From Litomosoides sigmodontis (Eukaryota; Nematoda; Chromadorea; Rhabditida; Onchocercidae): DNA of 64,000 bases. Positions 47,246 to 58,496 of this stretch are shown one piece after another (positions within the stretch are counted from its first letter, which is position 1; every line of letters starts with the position of its first letter). Made by a program: the position numbers and the translations under genes. Where the stretch lies: NCBI GenBank assembly GCA_963070105.1, contig OY718805.1, positions 806,001-870,000 on the forward strand, in the 5' to 3' direction. Under the pieces are notes generated by a model. That model did not search any database. It was not told the DNA's origin and saw only the letters and a list, made by a program, of their open reading frames with translations.

Positions 47246-50200
47246 TTATGATAAGATCAACCAGTGGACAATGGTACGACTAAAGTTGCAAACGGACAAG
47301 CTACAAAAGCTATTAGAAATGAAAAAGACGTAAATTGGTAAATCATTAAAAAAATGATCAACTTTATACAAAAAGCAGTAATGCTCTATCAAAGGATAAA
47401 ATTTATTCCAGCTGGACTGAGTAGTACCCGCCTCTATAGAAGAAAGATCATTAAATACTTTGGCATCCATTCCTGTCTTTAAGCGTTTACCGCCTGTCTG
47501 GACCGGATATTGACTCCTTAATACTTCACAGTTCGCTCAGATTCCGTCCAGCCTAAAATTTTCGACTGTTATATAGAGTTTAATCTTCCTTAAAAAACCT
47601 CAAAAAATGATTCATATCCCATGGGGAACAGATGACTCAGAAAAAAATGTTGTAACAGTGAAAAAGTGATGCAAAAACTTACAGAAATACCGACAAGGGC
47701 AACCGAATTCGGTGCAAGTTCCTTCGCGGGATCCGTAAAACGAAACATACTATATGTCTTATTATTGTTTCGAGGCCTAAGTTCGTAAACTGATGCAGGC
47801 AAATGAACTTTAACTCCTGAGCATGCATAAGGCTTATTACGTACTCTGCAATCATTTTTTTCATTATTCGATCTGTTCTTCGCGATCGTTTAATAAAAAA
47901 TTTTACGAAAAAATACACCATGAAGCCAAAAAAGGATTAATGCCTGTAGCTTCACTGAATCCTTTTAACAAGAAAAAACTTACGTGCCAAGCCTTCGTGA
48001 TGATTTGCACTTCGCCAACGGTCTACTATTTGCTTTAGAGGTCGTTGCAGATACCGTAATTCGTGAAATCTGAATGCATTCTGAGATATAAGTATGCTAT
48101 TATCTAGAAACGTGATCATATTTTAACCTGATTTAATATTTTTCTTCTCATCAACATCAATATGGAGTGATCATTCAATAAAAAAAAAAGGAAATGCAAA
48201 ATTTTCGAAGCCTTCCCACTCGTTACATATGGAATAATCACTCATCATTAGATAGTACCGAACATTTTACTAATTAGTAAGTGTTCCGCAACGCGTCTGC
48301 AATTCTGCCCTCTCTATACTGCTTTTACATATACAGAAAACATTCATCTGCATAATCTTTTATTTCATTCACGATGAAAAATACCGGTGGTGGTATGGTG
48401 ATATCAGCATAGCTCCGCAACAAGCGTTTTGCCGTTGTATTACCGTTCACCGACAGTGGTTTAACAGGGGTTGTAGGTGATGTAAATTGTGCATGTGGTA
48501 CCGTAGTCCGTTGTGCTTTGGCCTTCTGTATCAGCAGATGATCACCCTGACTTCGCTTTTCCTCTTTCTTTTGCTGCAAAACATAAAGTAATCAAGGGAT
48601 TTCTACACTACTGATGATTAGTTAGGCTTCATTTCTTTGTTTCAGAAAAAGCGTATTTCTGTTAAGTATACCTCAGTGTTTTTTATTAGCGAAGCTTCCA
48701 ACGGCACAAGTGGAGATGTTGGTAGTACTATTCCTTTCGACGAATCTTCAATACGAATTTCATTGACCTGAACTTTTTTAATAATAACGTAGTAATCTTT
48801 AATAAACTAAAGTTACATCATATTTCGGTTTGAATGCATAAATCAGAAGTTTCTGCATAGCAAACCTTATTAGCCAATTGCGAAAGATGAATAGAACCGG
48901 GTTTAGAACCCATCGCCCAGCACCACGGCTGCTTTTCAATAAGGAATTCCTGCTGTGGTCCAATAACTGAACCAGGTCTGCAAATCCGTAACCAAGCTAT
49001 TGATTCAGCTGCTGTCACTCCATATTCTTTCATCAACCAACAAGCTATCAGCGTCCCGGTCCGACCTAAGCCTGCCTGAATTTTGATATAAAATTATAAA
49101 TAATTATTGAAATAATGCAGCCATCGTAAATAATGTAAGTGTTTCAAATACCTTGCAGTGAACGGCAACGCCTCCCCTGGCACTATCAACAACATTAATA
49201 AAGCGTTCAACGATTTCATCGGACGGCACCGAACCGTCAACAAAAAAGAGATCTACATGATCAAAACCTGCGTCTAAAAACCTGCAAAAGTGATTCCACT
49301 AGAAAATACTCCAAAAACTGAAACTAAGGACAACGCTGTCTTCATAGTTCACTTTAGCAATGAATAGAAACCAAACCTTTTGGCATCATACATACGCTTG
49401 TTGAGCCGTATGATGGTCGAAATATTATGTGTTCGGAAATAATCAAAATACGCTTCCGGTGCATGGTACGGGTAACCTAAAATTGCTTAATATTTGAATT
49501 TTTTTCTCGCGGCTGAAGATAACTGAATATATTAATAATTATGTTCTATTGAACTGAATTTAAAGGGACTATGTAATTCTTGAATGGATTTAAAAAAATC
49601 GAAAAAACTTGGAAACCGTCTTCTAACCGTTTTCAATAACTGATTTGTTGTGTGGCCCACAGAAGCTGAGTACTTTGGTCGGTATAATCCAGTTCAGATC
49701 GCCATTCTCGACCTTCTCATAATATTCATATTCGTCCGGATCAAAAGTATCAAATGCCAACCAACCGAATTTCACAGCCTGAAATTAACTAAAAGTGTAA
49801 TACTTATCACAAGAAAATAATGATTTCATATTTCTTTCAACATTTCAACACTATTATTTGCACAGTACATCAAGCTTTTTCATGGATGCCAGCATTATTA
49901 ATCAAGATAAGACTGCTGCATCACGTAATCGGAGCTGAGAAAATTCGATTTCAAAAATCATAAATCGTTATATCAAAACTCATCAAACAATAGGAAAGAG
50001 TTATGCAACAGTTTCATCTTACCTCGTCTGTCTCTCTTTCTAGCGTATGCTACATAAAGATTACCAAAAAAAGAAGACGTTCTGTAGCGAAAAGAAAATT
50101 ATAAATTTTATAGCAAAGTCTTTGCAGAGGAAATCCATCAATAATGTTCCTGTCTTCTTTCTAAATCTCTCTACCTTAAATACCACCAGACGGTGCTAGT

Positions 50201-51601
50201 GACCAGTAAATAAATCAGTAAACTTAGGACTGTTATGGAAACTTCGTGCAATCTCTATAAATACCTTTTCAATACTGCGAAGTACGTTATGAAGATGCAA
50301 TCTGTACGTTGCTGGACCCATTGCTGCATCTCGGAACCCAATAAAGCCATTTGGTTCTGCTTTGTGTATCCTCAAATATGCTATTTCAGCTGTCATTCCC
50401 AAGTAGAGGATCTGGAAAACTGTCTTGCTAAATCGATAGTGCTACTTTACATATTTTCAATCACCCGTAAAATATGCGAGCCAAATATTTCTTTTATTTT
50501 CCCACTTTATTATTTTTGTTACTCTCTCCATCTATCTTGCTTATTTCTTCCAGTATCTTACATTTGATGCATTTGGCTTTTTCAAAAAATTAAGAACAAA
50601 ATATTTCGTTCGTTCTTGCTTTTTTTGTTATTACTTTTGTTTCACTCTACATTATTCTTCGCTTTTTCTAAAATTCTGTTTCTTGCGACAAAGACTGGTA
50701 GAGTTTTCATTTGATCTACAAAATACGATTTTTTACTGTTGCTTCTGTCTGTAATTTTGAAATATTAGCTTTTGTTTGTTCCTTTACTGGTTTTTTTACT
50801 GTGGTTCTTCTTATATAACTGGTATTCCTCGTTTGTCTAATTTTTTGTTTTGCTTATATGTATTTTAAATATGGTTAGTTGACCGTTTTCAGCGAAAGTA
50901 TTATTTTGATATTCGCATTTTGAGACTTTCCAGATGTTTCTTTTTTGTTTTTATTTTATAATAATGTAGTTTTTCGGGTCGGGCCTCTAATTGCGCCTAT
51001 TAATCATATTGACATAACTACATTATACAAAAAGCGAGAACATACCGCATATGAACCCACTAGATAAGCTGTGTTAACTCGACATTCATCGGCAGATCCG
51101 CAGCATACCACTATAGATTTTTCATCGTCCAATTCCTAAATCGGAAAAATATTTTGAAAACAACAATTATTGCAAAAAAAGGTGACATAAAATAGGCTTC
51201 TGACATTCAGTTCCCTCCATTATTGTCAAATGACTCCAAGCACAAAATTATCTAACGCTCTTAAAACAGAAATCCTGTCGAGAGACAATCAATCAGTATT
51301 GTAAAAAAACTTTCTATTTGACTACTTATAGTGAATGATTTTTTCACAAACTTTACTACTCTTGACATACCACTAATCTTTCCGTGAGATTTTGACAAAA
51401 TCGGTAAAGGACCGAGAGATTCAATGGTCCAAAATCGGAGTAGAAACTGTTATAATGCACTTCGTCGTCGACATAATAATAATCGGTAGAAGGATTTGAT
51501 TGTGGTCGGTTTTGGAATGCGCAGAAAAAGAGTTTCTTTGGGATGATTTCTGCTATCCGTCCATGCAAATTATTGCTCTGTATGAGCGGTTTTCGAGCCA
51601 T
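47246..51601 (-). CDS. cdc-14: CDC14 dual-specificity protein phosphatase
   Basis: Removes phosphate from CDK-type Ser-Pro sites during mitotic exit and cytokinesis. Exons in transcription order: 51601-51371, 51135-51046, 50411-50265, 49778-49628, 49476-49377, 49281-49152, 49075-48866, 48767-48672, 48573-48329, 48069-47984, 47816-47683, 47497-47246; 623 residues with TAA at 47246-47248. The N-terminal domain has [20 protein letters not shown] and [10 protein letters not shown]. Then [32 protein letters not shown], and [15 protein letters not shown]. The catalytic P-loop is [11 protein letters not shown] (nucleophile Cys, Arg seven residues from Cys plus one), split by an intron after [21 protein letters not shown] follows. 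The acid-loop Asp lies in [13 protein letters not shown]. The tail (last five exons) has basic and Ser/Pro-rich parts plus an ordered-looking segment ([18 protein letters not shown]) that I do not recognise. The last 50 residues of the final exon are hydrophobic, so an unseen donor there is possible. Confidence 0.93.
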
Positions 51602-51974
51602 CTAAGTTGTGATACAACGATGACTTCTTTTAAAATTTCGATAGATCTTTCAAATGCTTGACAGATTCTTTAAATCCTTGCGAGATTTGCAATTCATCAC
51701 ACTGCCATGTTTTCCTTGCTAACTGTTTCGTGGTACACCAGAATGATTCCTTTTTACTGAAACACAGTTTATGTAAGTAATGGCAACTTTTTCATGAAAT
51801 TTCGCTATATGTACTTATAAAAAATTTTGAAACCTGTAACTGTCTTGAGAGCTAATAAACAATTCTACTTGTGTGGTGGTAGGATCCACTCTTCTGCACA
51901 CAAAAAAATAAATGTAGGTTCATAGTTTTCGCACTTCATATAAAAATTTAATTGCTACAAAAATTTAATCTTAT
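51602..51974. other. Upstream region of CDC14
   Basis: 373 bp between the CDC14 start (-) and the ORF at 51975 (+). AT-rich; it should hold CDC14 promoter elements. No motif was recognised. Confidence 0.5.
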
Positions 51975-52490
51975 ATGCTCCACGCAGAAATCAAGCTAAT
52001 ATCGAAAATTCATGAGTTTTACCTGGGCTTAACTCAACTACGAAAATCTCGTCAACGGTTACATTCCGAGCTTGCATCTACTTTCAAATGCTCCTTTGTA
52101 GAAGCTGGCGAATCAGGAATATATGTAGAGCGTTTGATTAAGACATCAGCTGAATGCTCTAATAGTATGACTAATTCAGATATTTACGACTTAAAACAAT
52201 TCGTTTCCCTTAACGCCGCAGTAATGAAACCATTAAAGCACCACTCACCACTACCATATCAATGTCATCTACCGTACTTCCTCCGTCCACTACACCATTT
52301 AAAAACACCAAAAGTCGCCATTCACCCCACTGCATCCAGTCAACAACTGAAGGAGCCAAACACCCCGACCTGTTCGCCTCCCCACCGCACCTACTGCCCT
52401 TCTAACAGTAGTCAGTCATTAAGTGGTTACAAAATAACGGGCTGTTATGAAAATACGCGTCTTGCATGTTTTTGTAAGCCTAGGTTTTAG
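51975..52490 (+). CDS. Unrecognised 171-residue ORF between CDC14 and ARHGAP1
   Basis: Single open frame from ATG 51975 to TAG 52488-52490. The N-terminal third looks helical and coding (IHEFYLGLTQLRKSRQRLHS). The remainder is rich in Ser, Pro, His and Thr (KHHSPLPYQCHLPYFLRPLH; NTPTCSPPHRTYCPSNSS), as in disordered regions. Codon use and GC content exceed the flanks. It is on the same strand as ARHGAP1, 238 bp upstream of that start codon. An acceptor-like CCACGCAG near its 5' end suggests it could also be an exon. I recognise no family and assign no function. Confidence 0.45.
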   Translation: MLHAEIKLISKIHEFYLGLTQLRKSRQRLHSELASTFKCSFVEAGESGIYVERLIKTSAECSNSMTNSDIYDLKQFVSLNAAVMKPLKHHSPLPYQCHLPYFLRPLHHLKTPKVAIHPTASSQQLKEPNTPTCSPPHRTYCPSNSSQSLSGYKITGCYENTRLACFCKPRF

Positions 52491-52728
52491 GTTTCTTCTG
52501 AGCAGTGTTTGTCGGATATTCTTCTTTTGCGATGCTTTTTATGTAAATTCACTAGTGAAAGAAAATACGGCACTGTTTAGTAGAATGGTACGATTTCTCG
52601 AAAGTTTCTTAGTTTTGCAGGTGAAAGTTTCTTCCACCTACAAGGAGAAAATTTTGGTGCAATTTCTTAAATTCTGTTATTCTTCGTTTAAATGGAATGG
52701 TGACAAGAAGACAAGAGGATAAACGACA

Positions 52729-55700
52729 ATGGAAAGCTGTGAGCTTGAAAATGCTGGTTTCGTGGAACCGGATGCGGAGTTTGCTGAGGACGATTTGTTC
52801 GGTTTGGATGATATGATCGAGGCTAATCTGAGCAGTAAGGTTTTATTTGAACGAAAAATTGGAAATCACTGGAGTTAGGTTAAAATTTTTTAAAGCAAAA
52901 GTTTGGGAGGTAGTTGTATTAAAACAACGTAAGTGAGCAGTGATCTATTTTAGCTCATGAAAGTATTGAGTTTTTGATAGATTTTAATGGAAAGTGAGTT
53001 TCTGTCTACTTTTGATTTTTTTTTTGCTTATTGCTACTATGGAAGGGATATGACTGATGAAATTTATCATAGTTTCTACTGAAGCTTTGCAGAGAAATTA
53101 GACCTCACTGACTCAATCCTCACGTCATCTTCGTTTCTGGAGCGCGATAATTTTGAGAAGGAACTCGGTTGTTCAGCAGATGATCCGTTTGCAGAAGATT
53201 TCACTGATATAAGCCAACATGAGATCGTGAATGTGATCGCCGACGGTGACTGGGTGGGAAGGTATATATCGTGATTAAACCCATTGTCCATATTTCCTTT
53301 CTTTTTTACTGCTGCATTTTTCAATATTGCATTTTCAATACTGCATTTTCAATATTAATTTCAGGCCGATAGTAGTAGTCTACGCTTATCGCCTCCCGTC
53401 AAATAAAACGTTTGATCACTCCAAATTTTTACGGTAATTTCTTTACTTTTTTAAAAAAACCATTTTTGATCGGATTATTTCTGCGTCGCTGAAATCATCA
53501 TTTTTGATCAGGTAGTTGCAGTCATCGTTTCTAACCAGATAATTTCTTTTCTGTTATTCAGAACTACGTTTCAATGAAACATAACATTAACTTTGTGAAT
53601 AACCGAAAGATGCAAAAATTATGAATTTCTCTTGAATATAGCTATCCTAGTGTAAAAAAATGTTGATTGCAGGTTTTTGCAGTTTACGCTGGATAAATTA
53701 GTTGAGCTAGATTATACTATTTTATATTTCCACTATGGATTGCGAAGTAACAACAAACCATCCTTAAAATGGCTTCTCCAAGCATACTCCATTCTAGACA
53801 GAAAGTGAGTTTTTCTTTTCCGTTATAGGTCAGTGGAAATTTACAATTTGAAATTTTTTTTTTATATAATAAAGTTTTATTTTTCTGCGGTTGTTCATCT
53901 GCTGACTGGATGTAACATTCAGTGCAAAACTGCAACTTTTAGAGCTATGATTCTTCTCGTATATATTTTTTGTATATATTCAAAGTGATGTTTTTCCTGA
54001 TTTCTATATAGATATAAGAAGAACTTGAAAGCGCTTTATTTGGTTCATCCGACGCGTTTCATTCGCATTATTTGGAGCATCTTCAAACCATTTATATCTA
54101 TTAAATTTGAGCGAAAGATTCATTATGTCAATTACGTTCACGAATTGGATTCGGTATTGCGTGTGGGACAATTGAATCTTCCCCAGCCTATCAAAGAGTT
54201 CGTTTTTTTGTAGTAGTCAAAATTTTAAAAGCTTTCGTTTGAAGTGGGTAAATGGTTCAATAACACGTAATAATGAGAAGGATGATAAAAATTGCTAGTA
54301 GATGAGAGAAGTCATTGTCTGGTTGATAATTTTTCAAACTATCAGTTTAATTTTGTTCTTTTAGCCACGACTCATCATTGCTTTTGGCCTTACGCATTGC
54401 GCCCGATAAATCACAATTAACCAGAAGTTCCTGTCCGACGCCACGCCCAACTCAGCAGTTCAATGTTCCATTAGAATTGTAAGTTGTTTACATGAGAAGA
54501 CACGAGAAATTGTGAAAGAGTTCTCACGTAGTCATCACCATACAAGCAGCAGTATCGTCTTGATGGAATGGTCTGAAATATGACGACGAGGGCTAAATAT
54601 TTCAAATATCGAAAGCAATGATTACATATTTCAAAATTAATTCTGTAAATGGGATTTTGTAGCATATTATCACACAATCCTGACTGTGATGTGCCTCCTG
54701 TGGTTACTGATCTCATTGCATTTTTGCACGACAATTCGTTAGACGTCGTTGGATTGTTCAGGCGATCTGCTGAAGTTAATTCGATTCGCAGATTGCAGGA
54801 ACGTATTGATAGGGGTTCGTATGTTATTCTTAACTATGTTTAAAATTGTAGACTGAAGTGCTTGTGATTAAATTGAAAATCTTACTAAGTTTTACATATG
54901 TTTTTGTCTAGATATTCTATTGAATTACCATCCACGAAATTGCTTGCAGGTGAACAGATAGATTTTTTGAATGACGAGCTGTACAAGGATAATTTGCAAG
55001 CAGCATCTGTTGATGCTTCCGTTTTACTGAAGACATTTTTACGTTCACTTGGTGAACCGGTTACTACTAATGCACTGTATCCCAAACTTGCTGTTCTCTC
55101 AGGTACTACCAACTCCTATAGTTAAAGGGTTTTGTCTATTCTGTAAGTAATGTCGTGAGTGTAAAAACATCTGGGAAAAAATTTCAAAACATTAGGTAAA
55201 ATAAAGTGATAGAACAATTCAACTGCATTTCCACTTTTAGAATTGCCAAAAGAAAATAAATTAGGAGCAATCATTGAAATTGTGGACGCTCTTCCATCTG
55301 GAAATCGAATGTTGTTGAAGACAGTATGCCAGTTCTTGACAGAGGTTTGTTTTTTATTTTTGAAAATTCTATTGCTAGTTTTAATCACTTTAAGTAATTC
55401 TTATCTGCAAAACAACTAAGCAATTTCTATTAGTTTGTAACAGATGTGACCGTTCCAATGCTGACTATCCAAGAAATATTTCTGTCAAAAAAATGTTTTC
55501 GTATCAGTCGGTGTTTTAAACTAGATCCATTAACTGATTTCTCGATTTGTTATGAATCATTGAAATTTCATGGTCGTTTTTTAGGTGGCTGCTCATAGTA
55601 AAGAAAATATGATGAATGCTAATAATCTCAGTGTCGTTTTCGGCCCAAACTTAACATGGCCTACAGATCGCGAGGTAAAGTTGATAACTTCGTATTTTCC

Positions 55701-55917
55701 ACGGTGTCATCAGCAGGCTTTTTAGCACGAAACATGAAAACCGCAAAAATTGGGAGGGATTGAGAAGTTTTTTGTGGTATGGGACTTTTCCATTGTCATA
55801 CTGATTCTCTACGATCTTATTTGTTCTTTTCAGGTTCCAATAGCTCAGTTAAATAACCTGAATAATTTCTGTTATCGTTTGATCGTGGACTATGATAAAG
55901 TATTCAAGGGAAGATAA
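52729..55917 (+). CDS. ARHGAP1: p50RhoGAP/Cdc42GAP-type protein (Sec14/BCH plus RhoGAP)
   Basis: Stimulates GTP hydrolysis on Cdc42/Rho-family GTPases in the cytoplasm. Exons: 52729-52834, 53093-53261, 53365-53433, 53673-53804, 54012-54197, 54365-54478, 54663-54814, 54950-55102, 55241-55344, 55585-55674, 55834-55917; all phases agree, 452 residues, near the human 439. An acidic N terminus is followed by the Sec14-like (BCH) domain: [75 protein letters not shown] short Pro linker ([15 protein letters not shown]) precedes the RhoGAP domain, with the arginine finger in GLFRRSAE, then [16 protein letters not shown] and [13 protein letters not shown]. Donors after exons 5 and 7 are non-consensus GTTCGT but are forced by phase and homology. 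An acceptor-like GTTTTGCAG ends at 52620, so a long 5' UTR or leader site is possible. Confidence 0.95.
53313..53357. repeat. Three imperfect copies of TGCATTTTCAATA in ARHGAP1 intron
   Basis: A 14-15-bp unit, TGCATTTTTCAATAT-like, repeats three times just upstream of the acceptor at 53364. The last copy runs into the polypyrimidine tract. Confidence 0.8.
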
Positions 55918-58404
55918 TGCAATCCCCCTGGGACCTGTGAAGTTATGTTGTCTTTTGCAATTCCCGTCTTTTAATTTTCTTCAGCTCAGTCGTACATCAA
56001 TATGAGAATTAGTCTTCCAAAAATTTTACCACGCGATTTCTTAAAATTTGATTAGCTGAAGGCTCATGCTTTTGATTATACCTCTTTTCCTCTTTTCCTT
56101 ATAAAATGTATGATTGTTTAGTTAGACTGAAGGATGCAGATAAAGTTACACTGAGGTTGCTGTAGTTTCAAATTCGTTTATTAAATCAGACTCTTCAATA
56201 AGTGGAAAGAAAACGCCGTTGTAATTTCTAGAGAGGATATTTCAGTAGTATTTTTGAGTACAATGTCTCTCTAATTAAGAAGCAGCAACATACGAAGCAC
56301 TGCTTAATTTTACTTATTTCCCACAGACAGATAAATATGTAACATAACAGTTATTTAATGCGATCAATTTAAATCATTCAATGATGTAGATTAAAACTGT
56401 GATATATGTTTTCACTTCTGTTCAGTTGAAAATGTGACAATGTGTTATCAATCTAATCTTTTCTAATCCACATCGATTGCGAAATAAAACATTGTACAGT
56501 GCAACTTATTCGGCAGCATGTGTGGTTTATTTGTTCTTTTCATAAAGAAGTTGGGAGAAAGGCTTTACATCTACTTAAAAGAGAAAGTCAATTCTTACTG
56601 CGAACGGAGAAATGCAACAGATAAAAAATTGAAAATGTCGACCTGTTCTGTACCTTGAAGTTTTTCCGTTTTTCCCTTTTCGTTCCGAGAGGGAGTCAGG
56701 AAAGCAATTCAGGCGGTGTAGAATTGACGGAAGATTGATTAATCTATCCAGTTAATACGTATGATTTTGACATCACAGTTGTTCATCAACGATATCATCA
56801 ATATCGTGTGTATGATTTTATAGAGTGCACGCAGATTACTATTATCATGTAGCATCAGGCGGTTGTTTGCAGTTGGCATAGTTTATAATGAATTTCATGG
56901 AATAATTAAAATTTGTAATTGCACGTATCTGGATCATCGGAGATGAAATTCGCAGTTAATTGAAACTAAAGTGTTGATAAAAATTACTCGTCTTGCTAAG
57001 CAAGACGAATCAGTTTACAAGTATCTCAACTACTGCCTTCCATAAATCTTCATCCTTTTTATGATTTCTTTCTTTCGCTTTTAAAATGCTTTGAAATTTT
57101 GCTAAAAAATGCAAATAGAGATTAAGAGTGAAAAATTTATCAAGAAAAGTTATCATTCACACGTTTCCAATGTATGATGTGCTCAGTATTTTTTTAAAGT
57201 TCTTATAATTCGTTTCATTCAGCTAACATTGCCTAATTTCCGCCATAACTTCTTGTTGTCTCAAAACTTTTTTTTGCCACTTCTTTTTTTGAAAAATGGA
57301 AGTTTTGAGAACTCAAAAAGAAGTGCAGGTGCTGTCAGATTTTGTAATACAGTTTGGTTCATCCTCGGCACTTTATTTGTCGCTGTGTAATAGCTTCATT
57401 ATCGAATGGTAATGTCGGCTCGTTATCAGATGATAATGATAATAGTGTAATGATGGTTAAACATACTTACATTGACAATGAAGTTGCATAAATTCGCTGT
57501 GTAGGAAGGTGATAATAACTATCACAGAAGCGATAATACCCGAAATTTACGCACAACGCAATTAATATAAAAGTCAAAATTTGGCATTTAATTTTAATTA
57601 CTTCCATTTATTCCTAATTATTCAATAGTTCGTATTGTATTTGTCAGTTTTAGCTTTATTTGTTGTAAAATATTAGTTTCTTATACAGTGATAAGGTATA
57701 AGATACTATAAATTAGAAGTTATTCATCATTTGATGTCTTTTTCACATTCTTGTAATTTTCCAAAATTGAATAAAAAATTGCAAAATATTTGATACGACC
57801 TATGGAAAAGAATAAAATTTCTATTCTAAAAATATTAAATTATTTAATTTCGATTTGTTACTTCTACTAAGCAACAACTAATTACAAAGGATATATTTTA
57901 AGTTCGAAAATTAATTAAAAAAAGAGGGACAAGATGTAATTGTTGGGTTTAGCTCAACACATTGAAATGTTTAACTTCGTTACATTGGAATACTCTTAGA
58001 ATGTCATTTCGTTCCTTCATTTTTCATCGAAAAATAAAAGAATGAATTGCTAAATTTCAGTATTTGTTTATCACTCATTACGTGAAACCTTCTGGCGCTC
58101 AATTCCCTTTCATTAAATTCCTTTTTTTTGCAAAATTTTTAAAATTAAAAGTTGACAAATACATTGTAATATTGATGCACAGAGGAAATTCAAAAATTTA
58201 GTCAGTTCAGTCAGGAAATAAAACATTCCAACCGGAAAACAGAATTTCCACTTGGAACAGTTGGCAACAAATAATGGGAAATGTTTTCCGCCAAACTGCT
58301 TAACGTAAGCCGTTAGTCATTTAGGACTGAAAATATTCTAGACCGGAGTTGCAAGAATGCATTTTCCTGTCTAATCCTCCTTTCGTCAGTTTTTCCGACA
58401 TTTT
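55918..58404. other. Gap downstream of ARHGAP1
   Basis: AT-rich, with an AATAAA at about 56482 that could serve ARHGAP1. Contains a 9-bp palindrome at 56989-57007 and overlapping inverted repeats at about 57257-57345. No coding segment was recognised. Confidence 0.55.
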
Positions 58405-58496
58405 ATGATTTTCAGGATTGTATCGCTATCTGTCCGTGCGCTGATAATGTGCGGCTTATTATCATCAGTTCCTATTCACGGTGATAACGATCATAA
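58405..58496 (+). CDS. Candidate signal-peptide exon, possibly first exon of the EF-hand gene
   Basis: ATG 58405 opens a frame with a signal-like hydrophobic leader (IVSLSVRALIMCGLLSSV), then PIHGDNDHK, ending at donor AA|GTTCGT. That donor is the same non-consensus type used elsewhere in this window. Its phase (2) matches an acceptor TTTCAG at 60870. In that joined frame the next exon reads SLRDMETAHYPKIY, in frame with the EF-hand gene. The intron would be 2.4 kb. Phase agreement alone is weak evidence. Confidence 0.3.

Noticed and set aside
47679..47921. Alternative frame across CDC14 exon 47816-47683
   Set aside because: The chosen frame joins both neighbours in phase; this one runs into an intron and stops.
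52447..52722. 91-codon frame upstream of ARHGAP1
   Set aside because: Overlaps the better ORF at 51975-52490 and has a T-rich hydrophobic composition typical of non-coding DNA here.
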